From: Geomonas ferrireducens
GTDB taxonomy: Bacteria > Desulfobacterota > Desulfuromonadia > Geobacterales > Geobacteraceae
Direction of reading: 5' to 3'
DNA length: 64,000 nt
NCBI RefSeq assembly: GCF_004917065.1
Contig: NZ_SSYA01000002.1
Coordinates: 62,001 to 126,000 of the forward strand
The translations under genes were made by a program, and so were the position numbers. Positions 52,885 to 62,023 of this stretch are shown piece after piece; within the stretch, counting starts at the first letter, position 1; the number at the start of each line of letters is the position of its first letter. Under the pieces are notes generated by a model that had not been told where the DNA came from, did no database searches, and saw only the letters and a program-made list of their open reading frames with translations.

Positions 52885-53059
52885 AGCATCTCCTGACAAT
52901 AACAATTCATGTGCCGCCGATTTCTATCGCACTATATAGATATCCCCCTTTCATGTCAAAGCCACTTTTCCCGTGCGGCGGTCCATCGGGGCGGCGCGCA
53001 CTGCCACCCGCGTCTTTTGCAGCTCCCAGAGTTCCTCGCGCAGAATGAACTCAAATTTC

Positions 53060-53479
53060 CTACCTCCGCACCATTCCATCCCCCAAGCGTGCACGTTTCC
53101 AATTTGCACGTAGGCGTTCCTGATTGACCTGTCCGCGTTTAAAACTGACACGGGCAGGGGTCAGGCTTGTACGCGCGCGTTTAAAATCCCCATGTCCGCG
53201 TTGTAAGTTAGTACGTCCATGTTGCAAGTTTCCATGAGCATGTTTCAAGTTAGTATGTCCACGTTGAACGTTTCCATGGAATCGTTTTAAGTTGATACAT
53301 CCGCGCTGCAGTTTTCCACCACCGCATTTCAAGTTGGTACGTTCGCATTGCAAGTTTCCGCAACCGCATTTCAAGTTAGTACGTTCGCATTGCAAGTTTC
53401 CACAACCGCGTGGAGACTTGGTTTGTCCGCGTTGCAAACTACAACGGGCGCGTTTCAGGTTAGCACGCGGACGTTGCAA
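53060..53479 (-). CDS. Heptad-repeat ORF over the 21-bp array
   Basis: 139 codons, open only because the 21-bp repeat keeps the frame. Each heptad ends in NLK or NLQ, alternating CERTNLK and CGCGNLQ types. Basic, Cys/His-rich. No clear ribosome site, and the plus strand is also open, so it may not be a real gene. Confidence 0.3.
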   Translation of the reverse strand: MQRPRANLKRARCSLQRGQTKSPRGCGNLQCERTNLKCGCGNLQCERTNLKCGGGKLQRGCINLKRFHGNVQRGHTNLKHAHGNLQHGRTNLQRGHGDFKRARTSLTPARVSFKRGQVNQERLRANWKRARLGDGMVRR

Positions 53480-53493
53480 TTTTGTACCGACGC
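53074..53493. repeat. About twenty 21-bp tandem repeats
   Basis: Units of exactly 21 nt run from 53074/53095 to 53493. Typical units are GTTTCAAGTTAGTACGTCCGC-like and ATTGCAAGTTTCC...CCGC-like in alternation, giving a 42-bp higher order; 53326-53367 and 53368-53409 differ at 2 bases. Left units are more degenerate. The array abuts the relaxase remnant. Confidence 0.9.
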
Positions 53494-53511
53494 GCGTGAG
53501 GCGGGGCCCGC

Positions 53512-53652
53512 CCCCTCACGCCCAACCGCCCTGCTTCCACTACCAACCCACGACGAGTTCACCGCCAGAGAATCGCCGCGCAGGTAGTAGCCCTCCCAGG
53601 AGAAGTATCCTCCGGCGTGCCCGGCGCTCATACCTTGTGAGATGGACATCAT
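53512..53652 (-). pseudogene. N-terminal remnant of a MobF-type conjugative relaxase
   Basis: From ATG-ATG at 53652 the minus strand reads MMSISQGMSAGHAGGYFSWE, then GYYLRG and WVGSGSRAVG. This is the start of TrwC/TraI-like relaxases (SI-x-SAG-x-A-x-Y, then YY, then W-x-G-x-GA). After ~47 residues the similarity ends close to the 21-bp repeats, so only the first part remains. Confidence 0.65.
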
Positions 53653-53889
53653 GGCTTTTGACCTGCAAACGGGATAGGGCCTGACTGGGTCGTGCCTTAC
53701 CCCCCAGGACCTTTCAGAGGATGTTACAACCACCTAGTCTTTCAACATAAATAATGAAAATTCACATTGATTACGACTAACCGTGCATGTTAATCTGCTG
53801 CACGCCATTTGGTGCTCGATGCCGGAGGCACTCAGGACTATAAGGGGCCTGCTGTATTAGAGACGAAGGCGGCCTTCTCCAACATGGAA

Positions 53890-53973
53890 GTTGCTTATAT
53901 AGGTAGCCGAGGGATGTTACCTGTATAAGGAACAAGTTACTTATATAGGTAACTAGCACCCTATATAGGCAAC
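53890..53973. promoter_or_regulatory. Array of four 18-bp palindromes
   Basis: 18-mers at 53890-53907, 53916-53933, 53936-53953 and 53956-53973 all fit the palindrome GTTACCTATATAGGTAAC (best copy GTTACTTATATAGGTAAC). Starts are 26, 20 and 20 nt apart, about two helical turns. They end 30 nt before the ATG of the first cassette gene, so they are probably operator or regulator sites. The flanking sequence 53653-53889 shows nothing else I can support. Confidence 0.75.
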
Positions 53974-54003
53974 CTTTCTAACCGGACGAGTTGGCGAGGA
54001 ATA

Positions 54004-54723
54004 ATGGAAGTGATGAAGCCCGAAATGGATGCAACAGAAAAAACAGCATTAGACCATCTCCGGTACCGAGGCTTCGAAAATGTGATGTACGAGCCAAATG
54101 GTAAGAGTACTGTGCCCGATTTCGTAATCGTGGACAGAATTGCGGTGGAGGTCAGACGATTAAATCAAAACGAAATTGGGTCTTCGATACCCAAAGGGTT
54201 AGAGCACGCCGAATTTAGACTAATACAAAAATTCAACAAGATCCTAAAATCCCTCGAACAAAGTTCTGGATGGTGGGTACTTTTAAGGTTTAAGCGCCCA
54301 GTACCAAAAGGGAAACAAATAGAGGCAGCAGTACGTTCATTTATTTCATCATTACCAGAGACACCGGAGAAGGAACGACTCCACCTGAGTATTGGGCGCA
54401 ACCTAAACCTAGAGTTTTGGAAGAAAGGGAATGGCCTGGACAAAACGATTGAGCTTGGATCTGTTTGCGATTTAGATGAGGGCGGGTTTGTGATACCTGA
54501 AATGGAGCGTAACCTGAGATTATGCATAGATGAGAAAACTAAAAAAATTTCAAACATTAAATCACAATACGAAAAATATTGGCTCATTCTAGTTGATCAC
54601 CTTGCATATGGTATGTCCGAGTATAGCCGAAAACTGTTCAGGGAAAATGTGTGTATCGAACATCAATGGGACAAAATAACAATTCTCAACCCTCTTGATC
54701 CGACAGATTTTTTTGACCTTTAG
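54004..54723 (+). CDS. Cassette gene 1: PD-(D/E)XK-like nuclease-fold protein
   Basis: 239 residues, AT-rich codon use unlike the neighbours. Residues ~35-60 read VPDFVIVDRIAVEVRRL, a strand-Asp-strand-Glu-x-Arg pattern like the PD-(D/E)XK nuclease core with Arg replacing Lys. The remainder is helical, with KNKILKS-like basic stretches and a Trp-rich strand. GAGGA precedes the ATG. It sits between the palindrome array and an attC-like site. Defence or mobile function is likely but unproven. Confidence 0.6.
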   Translation: MEVMKPEMDATEKTALDHLRYRGFENVMYEPNGKSTVPDFVIVDRIAVEVRRLNQNEIGSSIPKGLEHAEFRLIQKFNKILKSLEQSSGWWVLLRFKRPVPKGKQIEAAVRSFISSLPETPEKERLHLSIGRNLNLEFWKKGNGLDKTIELGSVCDLDEGGFVIPEMERNLRLCIDEKTKKISNIKSQYEKYWLILVDHLAYGMSEYSRKLFRENVCIEHQWDKITILNPLDPTDFFDL

Positions 54724-54796
54724 ATAAGAAAGCCAGAGACAGTAAAGTCGAGTTACCGTAAGTGGGTCCCTCGAAACAGCGCTGCAGACAGACGCC

Positions 54797-54842
54797 AACC
54801 CGCGCCACGACCGGACTATCGCCGGTCAGGTTTGTGGACGTT
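54797..54842. other. attC-like site after cassette gene 1
   Basis: AAC (54797-54799), CCAC (54805-54808), GACCGG (54809-54814), then CCGGTC (54822-54827), AGGTTT, GTGG (54834-54837) and GTT (54840-54842). Nested stems with an AAC/GTT outer pair are the attC layout; the outer 7-mers fit RYYYAAC/GTTRRRY only partly. Shares GACCGG...CCGGTCAGG-Y-TTG with the third site. Confidence 0.45.
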
Positions 54843-54867
54843 GTGTGACAAAAGAAAGAAAAAGAAA

Positions 54868-55641
54868 ATGAGATTACCCATCACATTAGTTTTCCTCGCT
54901 TTGATCTTCGTCGCCTCTGTCGCTTCGGCAGCGCAGTGGAGAACCGTGGAGAAGTTTAGTTTCGACTGGCGAGGAGACAAAATACCGTATCACTTTGTGC
55001 TTAGGGCACCAGTTGATTATGATGCCGGAGGTGACTACACGCAGTTGCAGATAATGCTTAAGGGGAAAGTCGTTCTTGAAGTCAATGATAACGACGGTCT
55101 AGCAAAGCTTGCTGATGCCTTAACGCTTGATAGCCAGAAACTCAAGAAAAAGAATATTCTGAAGTCAAAACACATTCTGATGATTACCTCACTAAAAGGA
55201 AGATCGAAACATCCTCTTCTTCTGTTGTTTGGTTGGGCCTATGGCAGTTCCCCCGGAAGCTTACACATTATCGCATTAGGTGATGACGAAACACCAAAAC
55301 AGATTCTGAATCTTGAAAACTTTGAAATTCGGTCATTTGCAGACATTGATAAAGACAAAATCCCAGAGTTGATCGGTTATCCGTGCTTCACCCAGTCATG
55401 GGGACCTGAGTATTCTTTCCTGACTTACGATCCCTTTCATGTCTACCGTTTTGGTGCAACCGCCATATCGGAAATGACGATGGACCTCCAATTGACCGAG
55501 TCCTACAACAGGAAGAATTACTATGGTTGGGCGGGGCCGGAGTGTTCGGAGGACACTGCGGTGGTCCTTCACCCGCCTGGAGGTGGGAAACCTGTGGTAA
55601 TGGATGTAGAAAAGGCAAAAGCTGTCTTCGAGAAACACTGA
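54868..55641 (+). CDS. Cassette gene 2: secreted protein of unknown function
   Basis: 257 residues from ATG 54868. Signal peptide (LVFLALIFVASVASA), then a mature domain with PELIGYPCFTQSWGPEYSFL. Ribosome site is weak, as in many cassettes. AT-rich. It ends 5 nt before the attC-like site, the spacing typical of gene cassettes. No family recognised. Confidence 0.7.
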   Translation: MRLPITLVFLALIFVASVASAAQWRTVEKFSFDWRGDKIPYHFVLRAPVDYDAGGDYTQLQIMLKGKVVLEVNDNDGLAKLADALTLDSQKLKKKNILKSKHILMITSLKGRSKHPLLLLFGWAYGSSPGSLHIIALGDDETPKQILNLENFEIRSFADIDKDKIPELIGYPCFTQSWGPEYSFLTYDPFHVYRFGATAISEMTMDLQLTESYNRKNYYGWAGPECSEDTAVVLHPPGGGKPVVMDVEKAKAVFEKH

Positions 55642-55646
55642 CACAC

Positions 55647-55704
55647 AACAAAGCGTGGCAGCGGGCTCCGCTTCGCTTCGCCGCTGCACTCTCCCACGTT
55701 GAAT
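55647..55704. other. attC-like site after cassette gene 2 (best match)
   Basis: The outer pair is ACACAAC (55643-55649, 6 of 7 to RYYYAAC) and GTTGAAT (55698-55704, full match to GTTRRRY). Inside, CGTGG-CAGCGG (55654-55664) pairs with CCGCTG (55681-55686) and CCACG (55694-55698), with a 7-nt one-sided spacer. AACAAAGCG-x-GGCAGCGG is very similar to known chromosomal attC sites. Confidence 0.65.
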
Positions 55705-55768
55705 AAGAAGCGTTCACCGAAACCTCTCGTTGTGTAAGTACCGCGTGGAGCTTCAAGAGGATACAGAC

Positions 55769-57319
55769 ATGGAATGCATGGATGACTATGTTGGTTCTGT
55801 TGGTCAAAATGTCCTCGATGAGTTTTTTGATCTTGTTGCTGCGGCAGTACAAGAAGGTCTTGCCCGTATCGAGCCACTCGCGCAGAGCCAGTCGTACATA
55901 GGCACTTACTATAACTGGCCAAGCGTTACGTACAAAGATGGTGCAATGCCGAGCATTTACGAGACGTTTGCGTCGGGACCAGTAGATTACACTAGAGCGT
56001 TTCGTGGTTCTTTTGGAATAAGTAATGGGCCGCAGATACCTACAGATAATCTGCAATCATTCAAGGACCTAATAGCATTTGTGAAAAGCAATAGTGACAT
56101 CATAAGCAGGCTACTACCGAGAAGAATGATAGAAGGTTTAGATACTAATCAGCAAACGCCCGAGAGGTATATTGACTTTTTAACTTTTAGTATCACTAGC
56201 ATTCCAGAAGTTCTGCTATGTAGATACATCCATACCTACAATACTTTCTAATTCAAAAGAGATGACTTTAAAGACATAGCTGAACCATATTTTCGCAGCA
56301 TATTTAACGACAGGCTATATGTTGATATTTGCATTCCAATTCTATTTATTAATTTTGACTTTGATAAGATTGAACTCTGCCAGAATAATCAAATTGAACG
56401 CATAGACCATAAGTTTCATCTAGCCCGAGCATCGGTATCTTCGTATGGCTCTGGTGTCCACAAATCAGTTCTGTCAGCCGCTACACATATGTTAGTACTT
56501 AAAAACTGGTACATAACTAATGAAAACCTTTGGCACCTATCAGAACTGGTTGCAGACTCGTCGGCTTACCCAATTGATTATATTAATCGTTTTTTTGCTG
56601 CCTTACGAATTAAAACAGGGTGCGCTACGGGATACGCACAGTTACTTATGCGTCCAGTGGATTGGGCTCATTCTTATAAGGCTGACCTGCCAGCTATAGA
56701 AGGTACTTCCATCAAATCGTATCCAAATCAATTTGATAACTATTATTGGAACAGAGAGGATCTGCCTAAGATAGATGCCGAAGAAGCAAAAGAAATTGGT
56801 TCAATGTTCGCCAAATTAATAGCAGTGACAGAAAATAATATACAAATTGCTGTCAGACGTTTAAACCTTTGCTTCTTAAGAGATGATGATGAAGATTCAA
56901 TATTGGATGCTACAATAGGCATTGAAGCTTTATTGTCTGACGACGATCATCAAGAAATGACACATAAACTTGCAATGCGAGTCGCAGCTCTCAGCATAGT
57001 AGCAAAAAATTTTGAGACACCACCTGCGCAAGTGTTGAAACGTATTAAGGACATATACAGCTTTAGATCAGCTGTCGTTCATGGCAGCACAAAAGCCAGT
57101 AAAAAAAGAGAGATCGTACTAAAAGATAACAGCGTCATACCAACAAGTTCCCTAGCACTGCAATACCTCCGGTTAGTTCTTGAAGCGTTAGTGAACAATC
57201 CTAAATACAGAAAGCCAGCAAAGATTGATGAGTTCCTGTTGTCGGGCTGCACTGGGTATGAGGACGGTGTTACGTGCCGTGTTAAGCACGCGCAAGATTT
57301 CGAAGACCTGGTTAGGTAA
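55769..57319 (+). pseudogene. Cassette gene 3: Apea-like HEPN RNase interrupted by one in-frame TAA
   Basis: From ATG 55769 (AGAGG upstream) the same frame stays open for 517 codons except TAA at 56249-56251 (codon 161). Sequence resumes at once as FKRDDFKDIAEPYF, so nothing is missing. The C-terminal third has RRLNLCFLRDDDEDSILDAT, then GIEALLSDDDHQEMTHKLAM and IYSFRSAVVHG: the HEPN RX4H active site. Apea-like HEPN proteins are anti-phage RNases. Either a nonsense mutation or readthrough. Confidence 0.75.
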
Positions 57320-57371
57320 CCATATAAATTCCACGCCTAGACCGGCCACGCCGGTCAGGCTTGCGTTGGAA
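57318..57371. other. attC-like site after cassette gene 3
   Basis: AAC (57318-57320) overlaps the stop codon. CCACGC (57331-57336), GACCGG (57340-57345), CCGGTC (57351-57356), AGGCTT, then GCGTTGGAA (57363-57371; GTTGGAA is 6 of 7 to GTTRRRY). The inner stem and its right spacer match the first site. Confidence 0.45.
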
Positions 57372-57396
57372 TAGAGATTGAAAACATGAAAAGTGA

Positions 57397-57422
57397 GGGA
57401 CAGAGGGGGGACAGAGGGGACA
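57397..57422 (+). repeat. 12-bp direct repeat
   Basis: GGGACAGAGGGG occurs twice in tandem with a third partial copy. Such GGGACAGAGG tracts are common between genes in this group of genomes. Confidence 0.6.
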
Positions 57423-57577
57423 GTGGTAAGTTGTGTAAGTAGTTTACGATGACGAGTTGCCAACCAAGCGGGTGGACCAGGTCCCCGCAAGGTGATCCTG
57501 AAGTTGGAAAAGCGGTATTTTGTCGTCAAAAAAATATAGAAAATATTTCCACACGTCAAGCAGTCGAAATAAACCGG

Positions 57578-60500
57578 CTAATTGAACTCCATTTTGTAGT
57601 AGAGGTCCGCGCCGGACTCGGAGCCGCTCTGGGTCTCGATCTGCAGACGCTTGAAGATGTCGTAGCGCAGCCGGAAGAGGTTTTGGCCGGTGATGAGGGA
57701 GCGGCCGTAACTCAGGTAGAGCTTGGGGGTGAGGTACTTGCCGACGGTGAAGAGGGACTCGCCGACGGTGGGCTGCTTCACGCCGCCGGGGGTGGTGGGG
57801 AGCTCCTTGTAACCCATGCGCCCGGTGGTCGAGGTGTCGACCCGCTCGAGACCGAGCGTGCTCAGCCCGAGGCGGTCCTTGATCTGCTCCTGCAGCGACT
57901 CGGATTTACCCATGGAGAAGAGCGAAGCGGCGGCGGTGGCGAGCATCCCCCCCTGCTCTCCACTCTCGCCCATCGGATGGCCGAGCACCATGTACGCCAG
58001 GATGTCCACCTCGGGCATGGTCGGCTCGGAGTAGAGCTTGACCACCGGGGTCTTCAGGCTCCCGCCGACGGTGACGCCGGCCTTGACGTCGCCCACCGTG
58101 CGCAAGGCGAGAACGTCGAGGGTCGGACGGGTCACCGGGTCGTTCACGTAGTAGAGCCTGCCGCGCACGATCTGCAGGTCCATGCCGTAGGCGCGGTAAC
58201 GCCCCTCCACCACCTTGATCTCGCCGGAACTCTGGATGTCGTCGATCCCGTTCAAGACGAGATCCATGCTCCCGCCGAGCCGGGCATCGATCCCGGAGGC
58301 CTCCACCCGCACCTTGTCCCCAAGCGTCACCTTCACGCGCCCCTCGAGGTGCAACGGGAAGGCGGCCTGCTTCGCCTGGGGCAGCGCCCCCTCGAAGACG
58401 ACGTCCTCGCTCGGGGTTACCATCTTCTGCACCGGTGGGCCGCTCACGAGCATCTCCGGAATGCCGATCTCACCGGCCAGGGTGGCACGGGTCCCGGTCC
58501 CCTCGAAGGTGAGCTGCGGCGAGGTGTACATGGTGAGTTCCGGAAGGTAGACGGTCTGGAAGCGCTGGCCGCTCAGAGCCCCCTGGAAGTCCCGCACCTC
58601 CCATCCGGCAAGCCGCGCCTTGAGGTTGCCGACCAGCTCGCCGCCGCCGGAGACGGCGCGCAGCCGCTCGATGAGGAACAGGTCCTTTTCCAGGCGCGCG
58701 GAGAGTTCGACCCCGGTCAGGGTGATCCCGGCACTCGGGAGGTAGGCACCGGCATCGGAGAGGTGCAGGGTCCCCTGCACGGTCGGATCGCCCCAGACTC
58801 CCCCCACCTTCAGATCGGCGTCGATGAGGCCGCGGCTCTCCTGCACCAGACCGGGGAAGAGGGCCGTGAGGAAGCCGTGCTCGCGCAGCTTTCCGGCGAA
58901 GCTCCCGCTCACCGCTCCGTTTTGATCGGGGGTGACCGGGATTCGGGCGGGCACCGGAAGCCGGAACTCCCCTTTTCCCTGGCCGTATTCGGCAAGCGCG
59001 AGGTCGAGGGCGCCGGTCAGGGCGTTGCCGCGCCAGTCGAAGGTGAACCGGGCGGTACGGATGCCGGCGCTCGCCGCACCGTTTGTCCCTTGCCATGTGG
59101 CGCTCCCCTGGGTGAACACGGCCTCGCCCGCCGCCTCCAGGCGCCTTCCCGGTAGCAGCTTCCCTTTCGCGTTCCCCTCCAGTTCGCCCTGCAGTTCGAG
59201 CGCTCCCGGAAGCCACGGGCGCAAAAGGGCAGGCTTGATGCCGCTCCACTGAACGGTGACGTCGCCGGTCTCCGGGAGCGCGGTGCCGGCGGGGGTCGTC
59301 GAGGAGAGCGCCGCGGTGAGACTCCCCCCGGTGTCGAGCCAGAGCTGCGCCTCCCCCTTCGTTCCGCTGTTGTCCGCATCGACGGCGAGGGTGAACTGGC
59401 TGCCGATCAGCTTCTCTCCCTGCGAACGGTACTCACCAGTCGCCTCGGCCCGGCCGTGCAGAACGAGCTCACCTCCCCGTTTCCCTGCGGCGGCTGCGTT
59501 CAGCCAGCGGAAGGAGAGGCCGGCCCGATCGATCGAGGCGTCGAACTGGTCCCCCTTGTCGCGCCACTTAAAGGCCCCACCGGTGAGCGCGGTGTTTCCC
59601 TCGACGTCCACCTTCCCGCCCGGCAGCAGCCGCCCGTGCGCCTCGGCGTTCAGACGGCCGTCAAGGGTAGTTTCCGTCGCCAGGAAGGGACGCAAAAGCG
59701 CCAGGTCCAGGTTCGTCAGCAAAAGCGAGACCTCGCCCCGGTCGGGAAGCGCGAGCCGTGCGGGACGGTCGGAATGGAAACCGAGACGAGCGGCGCCGCC
59801 CCCCTTTTCCAGCGCGAGATCGACGGCGGCGTCGATGCCACCTCTCCCGCCGTCCAGCGTCGCTTGGAGCCGGTCGAAGGCTACCCTTTTCCCTTCCCTT
59901 GCGAAGGAGCCCGCGGCCTCGGCCCTCGCGGTGACGGTGAGTCCCCCCGCCGGAGCAAGGGCGAGCTCCAGGTTCCCGGAGCTCTCCCCGGTCACCTCCC
60001 CCCCGGCGAGCCACGCGTTGGCGCGGGCGAGGTTCAGGCGCTCCCATACGCCGACGAGCTTGCTGGAATGGTCCCGGCTCATGCTTCCGGAGAGTTCGAC
60101 GCGCTCGCCCGGGGCGCCGTTTAGGACAAGCGGCGTGGTGCTGAAGCGCCCGTTCCCGACGACGAGGTGCGCCGGTGCGGCGAGGGAGAAGGGGCCGACA
60201 CCGTCGTTTCCGGTAAGGCGTGCGAGCTCGCCGCGCCACGTACCTTCGGCGTAGCCGCCGGAGGCCAGGAAATCGACGGTGGCGGCGCGGGAGGCAAGGC
60301 GCGCCTCCAGGGTGTGTCGCGCCGCGGTCCCTGCGAGGGCGAAGCTTGCCGTGTCGACGCGCACCCCCCCGGCGGAGAGCGCCGAAGCCGTCCCGGATAG
60401 CTTCATCGGATGGTCCTTCCCCTCGCCCAGGGTGGCGGAGAGCTGCACCGCCCCGGCACTGCCCCCCCCTGCGGCGAGGTTATGCCCGGTCCCCTCCGCT

Positions 60501-62023
60501 GCACCTGAGAGCATCCCGTCGCGCCAGCGCAGCCAGCCGTCGGTCTTGAGCGCCCCGGCGCTTCCCGGCAACAGCGAGGAGAGGTCACTCACGTCGGCGG
60601 CAAAATCGAAGCGCCGGTCGACCTCGCCGTGGCCCGAGAACCGGAAGCCCCGGCCGGTGAGGAGGAGGCGTTTGACGGCGAGGCGCGCCCCCTGAAAGCC
60701 CCCTTCCAGTTCGCCGGAGAGCTCGCGCCCCTTGAGCCTGCTTTGTAAGAGGTGCGCCTGGAGCGCCCCGGAGACGGGACCGTTGCCCGCCTGACCGATC
60801 GAACCGGTTATGTCGAGATTGACCTTACCGTCCCATTCCGCGGCGAGGCGCGAGGGGTCGAGCCCGCGCCCGGAAAGGTTTCCCGCCACCTTCCACCCGC
60901 GGCTCCAGTCCACGTCGAGCGCGCCGCGCACGCTCCCCTGCAGCCAGTTGCCGGAAAGAGGTGCAAGACGCACGCTGCTCTTGCCGCCGCGGTAGTGCGC
61001 CGCAAGTCCCATGTTCTCCCAGCCGGTCCCCTTGTTGGAGAGCGCGAAGGTGCCGGCATAGGCGGAGGGGGTCCCGGAAAAAGTGACCGTGCCGTTTAAA
61101 ACGGAGGGACGGTCGAGTTCCTTCGAGAGGTCGAGATGGTCGGCGGCAAGCGCCAGGGCGAAGAGGGGTTCCGAAACGGTGAGGGTCATGCTCCCGTTGC
61201 CGGTGAGGGTCCCGGGGCGCCCGGGACGGACGAGGCGCAGCGATCTGAAGTTGAAGCCGGTGCGGGTGACGCCCAGCTCTGCATTCACCTCCAGGCGGCG
61301 CGCCCCTCCCCTTTTCCCCTCGAGCGCCACCGGTCCGGCAAGCTGCTCCGGCGCGCGACCGGGAACGAGGCGCGCCTTGACCGAGACGGCGTCGAGGTCG
61401 GCGACCGGAGTCGCCGGGGCGAGCTGCAGGTCGAGCCTCAGCGACGGCTGCCACAGCCCCGCCTCGACAAGGCCGGTCGCCTTGCCGTTCTCCAGGGAGA
61501 GGCTCCCGCCCGAGAGGGTCAAAAGGCCGTCTTTCAAGGTCATCCCGGCGGCAAGCTCTTTGAGCACGAATGGCTCCCCCTGCAGGTGGCGGTAGTTCAC
61601 CCCCTTTACCGAGATGCGCTCCACGCTGGCGTCCAGGCGGCGCAAAAGAACGCTCGGCTGCGGCCAAGCGAGATTGGGGGCCTTGGCGGAAAGCGGTGTG
61701 TCATCCTGAATGCGCACCGAGGCGACGCCAATCTCGTGCACCAAAAGCTCGCCCCGGAAGAGCCGCTCAGGCTCCCAGGAAAGCTCGATGCGCTCCACCT
61801 CGACGACCAGGTTCCGACGGGAAAGGCGCAGCCCTTTGACGAGGAGCCGGTCGCGAAGGCGCCCCTCCACCTGTTGCACGCTCGCCTTTCCCCCCATCCC
61901 GGCGAGGGTGACCAGGGCGAAACGCGCCCCGGAACTCGTGTAGACGAGCCAGGCCGCCCCGCCGGCCAAGAGCAGGGAAAGGCCGACCGCAGGGGCCGCT
62001 ATGTAGAGTACGACGCGTTTCAA
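57578..62023 (-). CDS. tamB: Translocation and assembly module protein TamB (AsmA-like, DUF490)
   Basis: 1481 residues. N-terminal membrane anchor (VVLYIAAPAVGLSLLLAGGA), a very long beta-rich repeat region, and the C-terminal DUF490 domain (SGEIKVVEGRYRAYGMDLQI, GRLYYVNDPVTRPTLDV, YLSYGRSLITGQNLFRLRYD) ending in KMEFN. It spans the periplasm and works with TamA to fold outer-membrane proteins or move lipids. The start is TTG, overlapping the tamA stop by 4 nt (TTGA). Minus strand, tamA first. Confidence 0.93.
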   Translation of the reverse strand: MKRVVLYIAAPAVGLSLLLAGGAAWLVYTSSGARFALVTLAGMGGKASVQQVEGRLRDRLLVKGLRLSRRNLVVEVERIELSWEPERLFRGELLVHEIGVASVRIQDDTPLSAKAPNLAWPQPSVLLRRLDASVERISVKGVNYRHLQGEPFVLKELAAGMTLKDGLLTLSGGSLSLENGKATGLVEAGLWQPSLRLDLQLAPATPVADLDAVSVKARLVPGRAPEQLAGPVALEGKRGGARRLEVNAELGVTRTGFNFRSLRLVRPGRPGTLTGNGSMTLTVSEPLFALALAADHLDLSKELDRPSVLNGTVTFSGTPSAYAGTFALSNKGTGWENMGLAAHYRGGKSSVRLAPLSGNWLQGSVRGALDVDWSRGWKVAGNLSGRGLDPSRLAAEWDGKVNLDITGSIGQAGNGPVSGALQAHLLQSRLKGRELSGELEGGFQGARLAVKRLLLTGRGFRFSGHGEVDRRFDFAADVSDLSSLLPGSAGALKTDGWLRWRDGMLSGAAEGTGHNLAAGGGSAGAVQLSATLGEGKDHPMKLSGTASALSAGGVRVDTASFALAGTAARHTLEARLASRAATVDFLASGGYAEGTWRGELARLTGNDGVGPFSLAAPAHLVVGNGRFSTTPLVLNGAPGERVELSGSMSRDHSSKLVGVWERLNLARANAWLAGGEVTGESSGNLELALAPAGGLTVTARAEAAGSFAREGKRVAFDRLQATLDGGRGGIDAAVDLALEKGGGAARLGFHSDRPARLALPDRGEVSLLLTNLDLALLRPFLATETTLDGRLNAEAHGRLLPGGKVDVEGNTALTGGAFKWRDKGDQFDASIDRAGLSFRWLNAAAAGKRGGELVLHGRAEATGEYRSQGEKLIGSQFTLAVDADNSGTKGEAQLWLDTGGSLTAALSSTTPAGTALPETGDVTVQWSGIKPALLRPWLPGALELQGELEGNAKGKLLPGRRLEAAGEAVFTQGSATWQGTNGAASAGIRTARFTFDWRGNALTGALDLALAEYGQGKGEFRLPVPARIPVTPDQNGAVSGSFAGKLREHGFLTALFPGLVQESRGLIDADLKVGGVWGDPTVQGTLHLSDAGAYLPSAGITLTGVELSARLEKDLFLIERLRAVSGGGELVGNLKARLAGWEVRDFQGALSGQRFQTVYLPELTMYTSPQLTFEGTGTRATLAGEIGIPEMLVSGPPVQKMVTPSEDVVFEGALPQAKQAAFPLHLEGRVKVTLGDKVRVEASGIDARLGGSMDLVLNGIDDIQSSGEIKVVEGRYRAYGMDLQIVRGRLYYVNDPVTRPTLDVLALRTVGDVKAGVTVGGSLKTPVVKLYSEPTMPEVDILAYMVLGHPMGESGEQGGMLATAAASLFSMGKSESLQEQIKDRLGLSTLGLERVDTSTTGRMGYKELPTTPGGVKQPTVGESLFTVGKYLTPKLYLSYGRSLITGQNLFRLRYDIFKRLQIETQSGSESGADLYYKMEFN

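Noticed and set aside
53777..53959. Minus-strand 60-residue frame over the palindromes
   Set aside because: It is made of the palindromic operators and has no ribosome site.
57449..59155. 568-residue plus-strand frame opposite tamB
   Set aside because: Antisense shadow of tamB; composition (Gly/Glu/Leu/Val) reflects the complementary codons.
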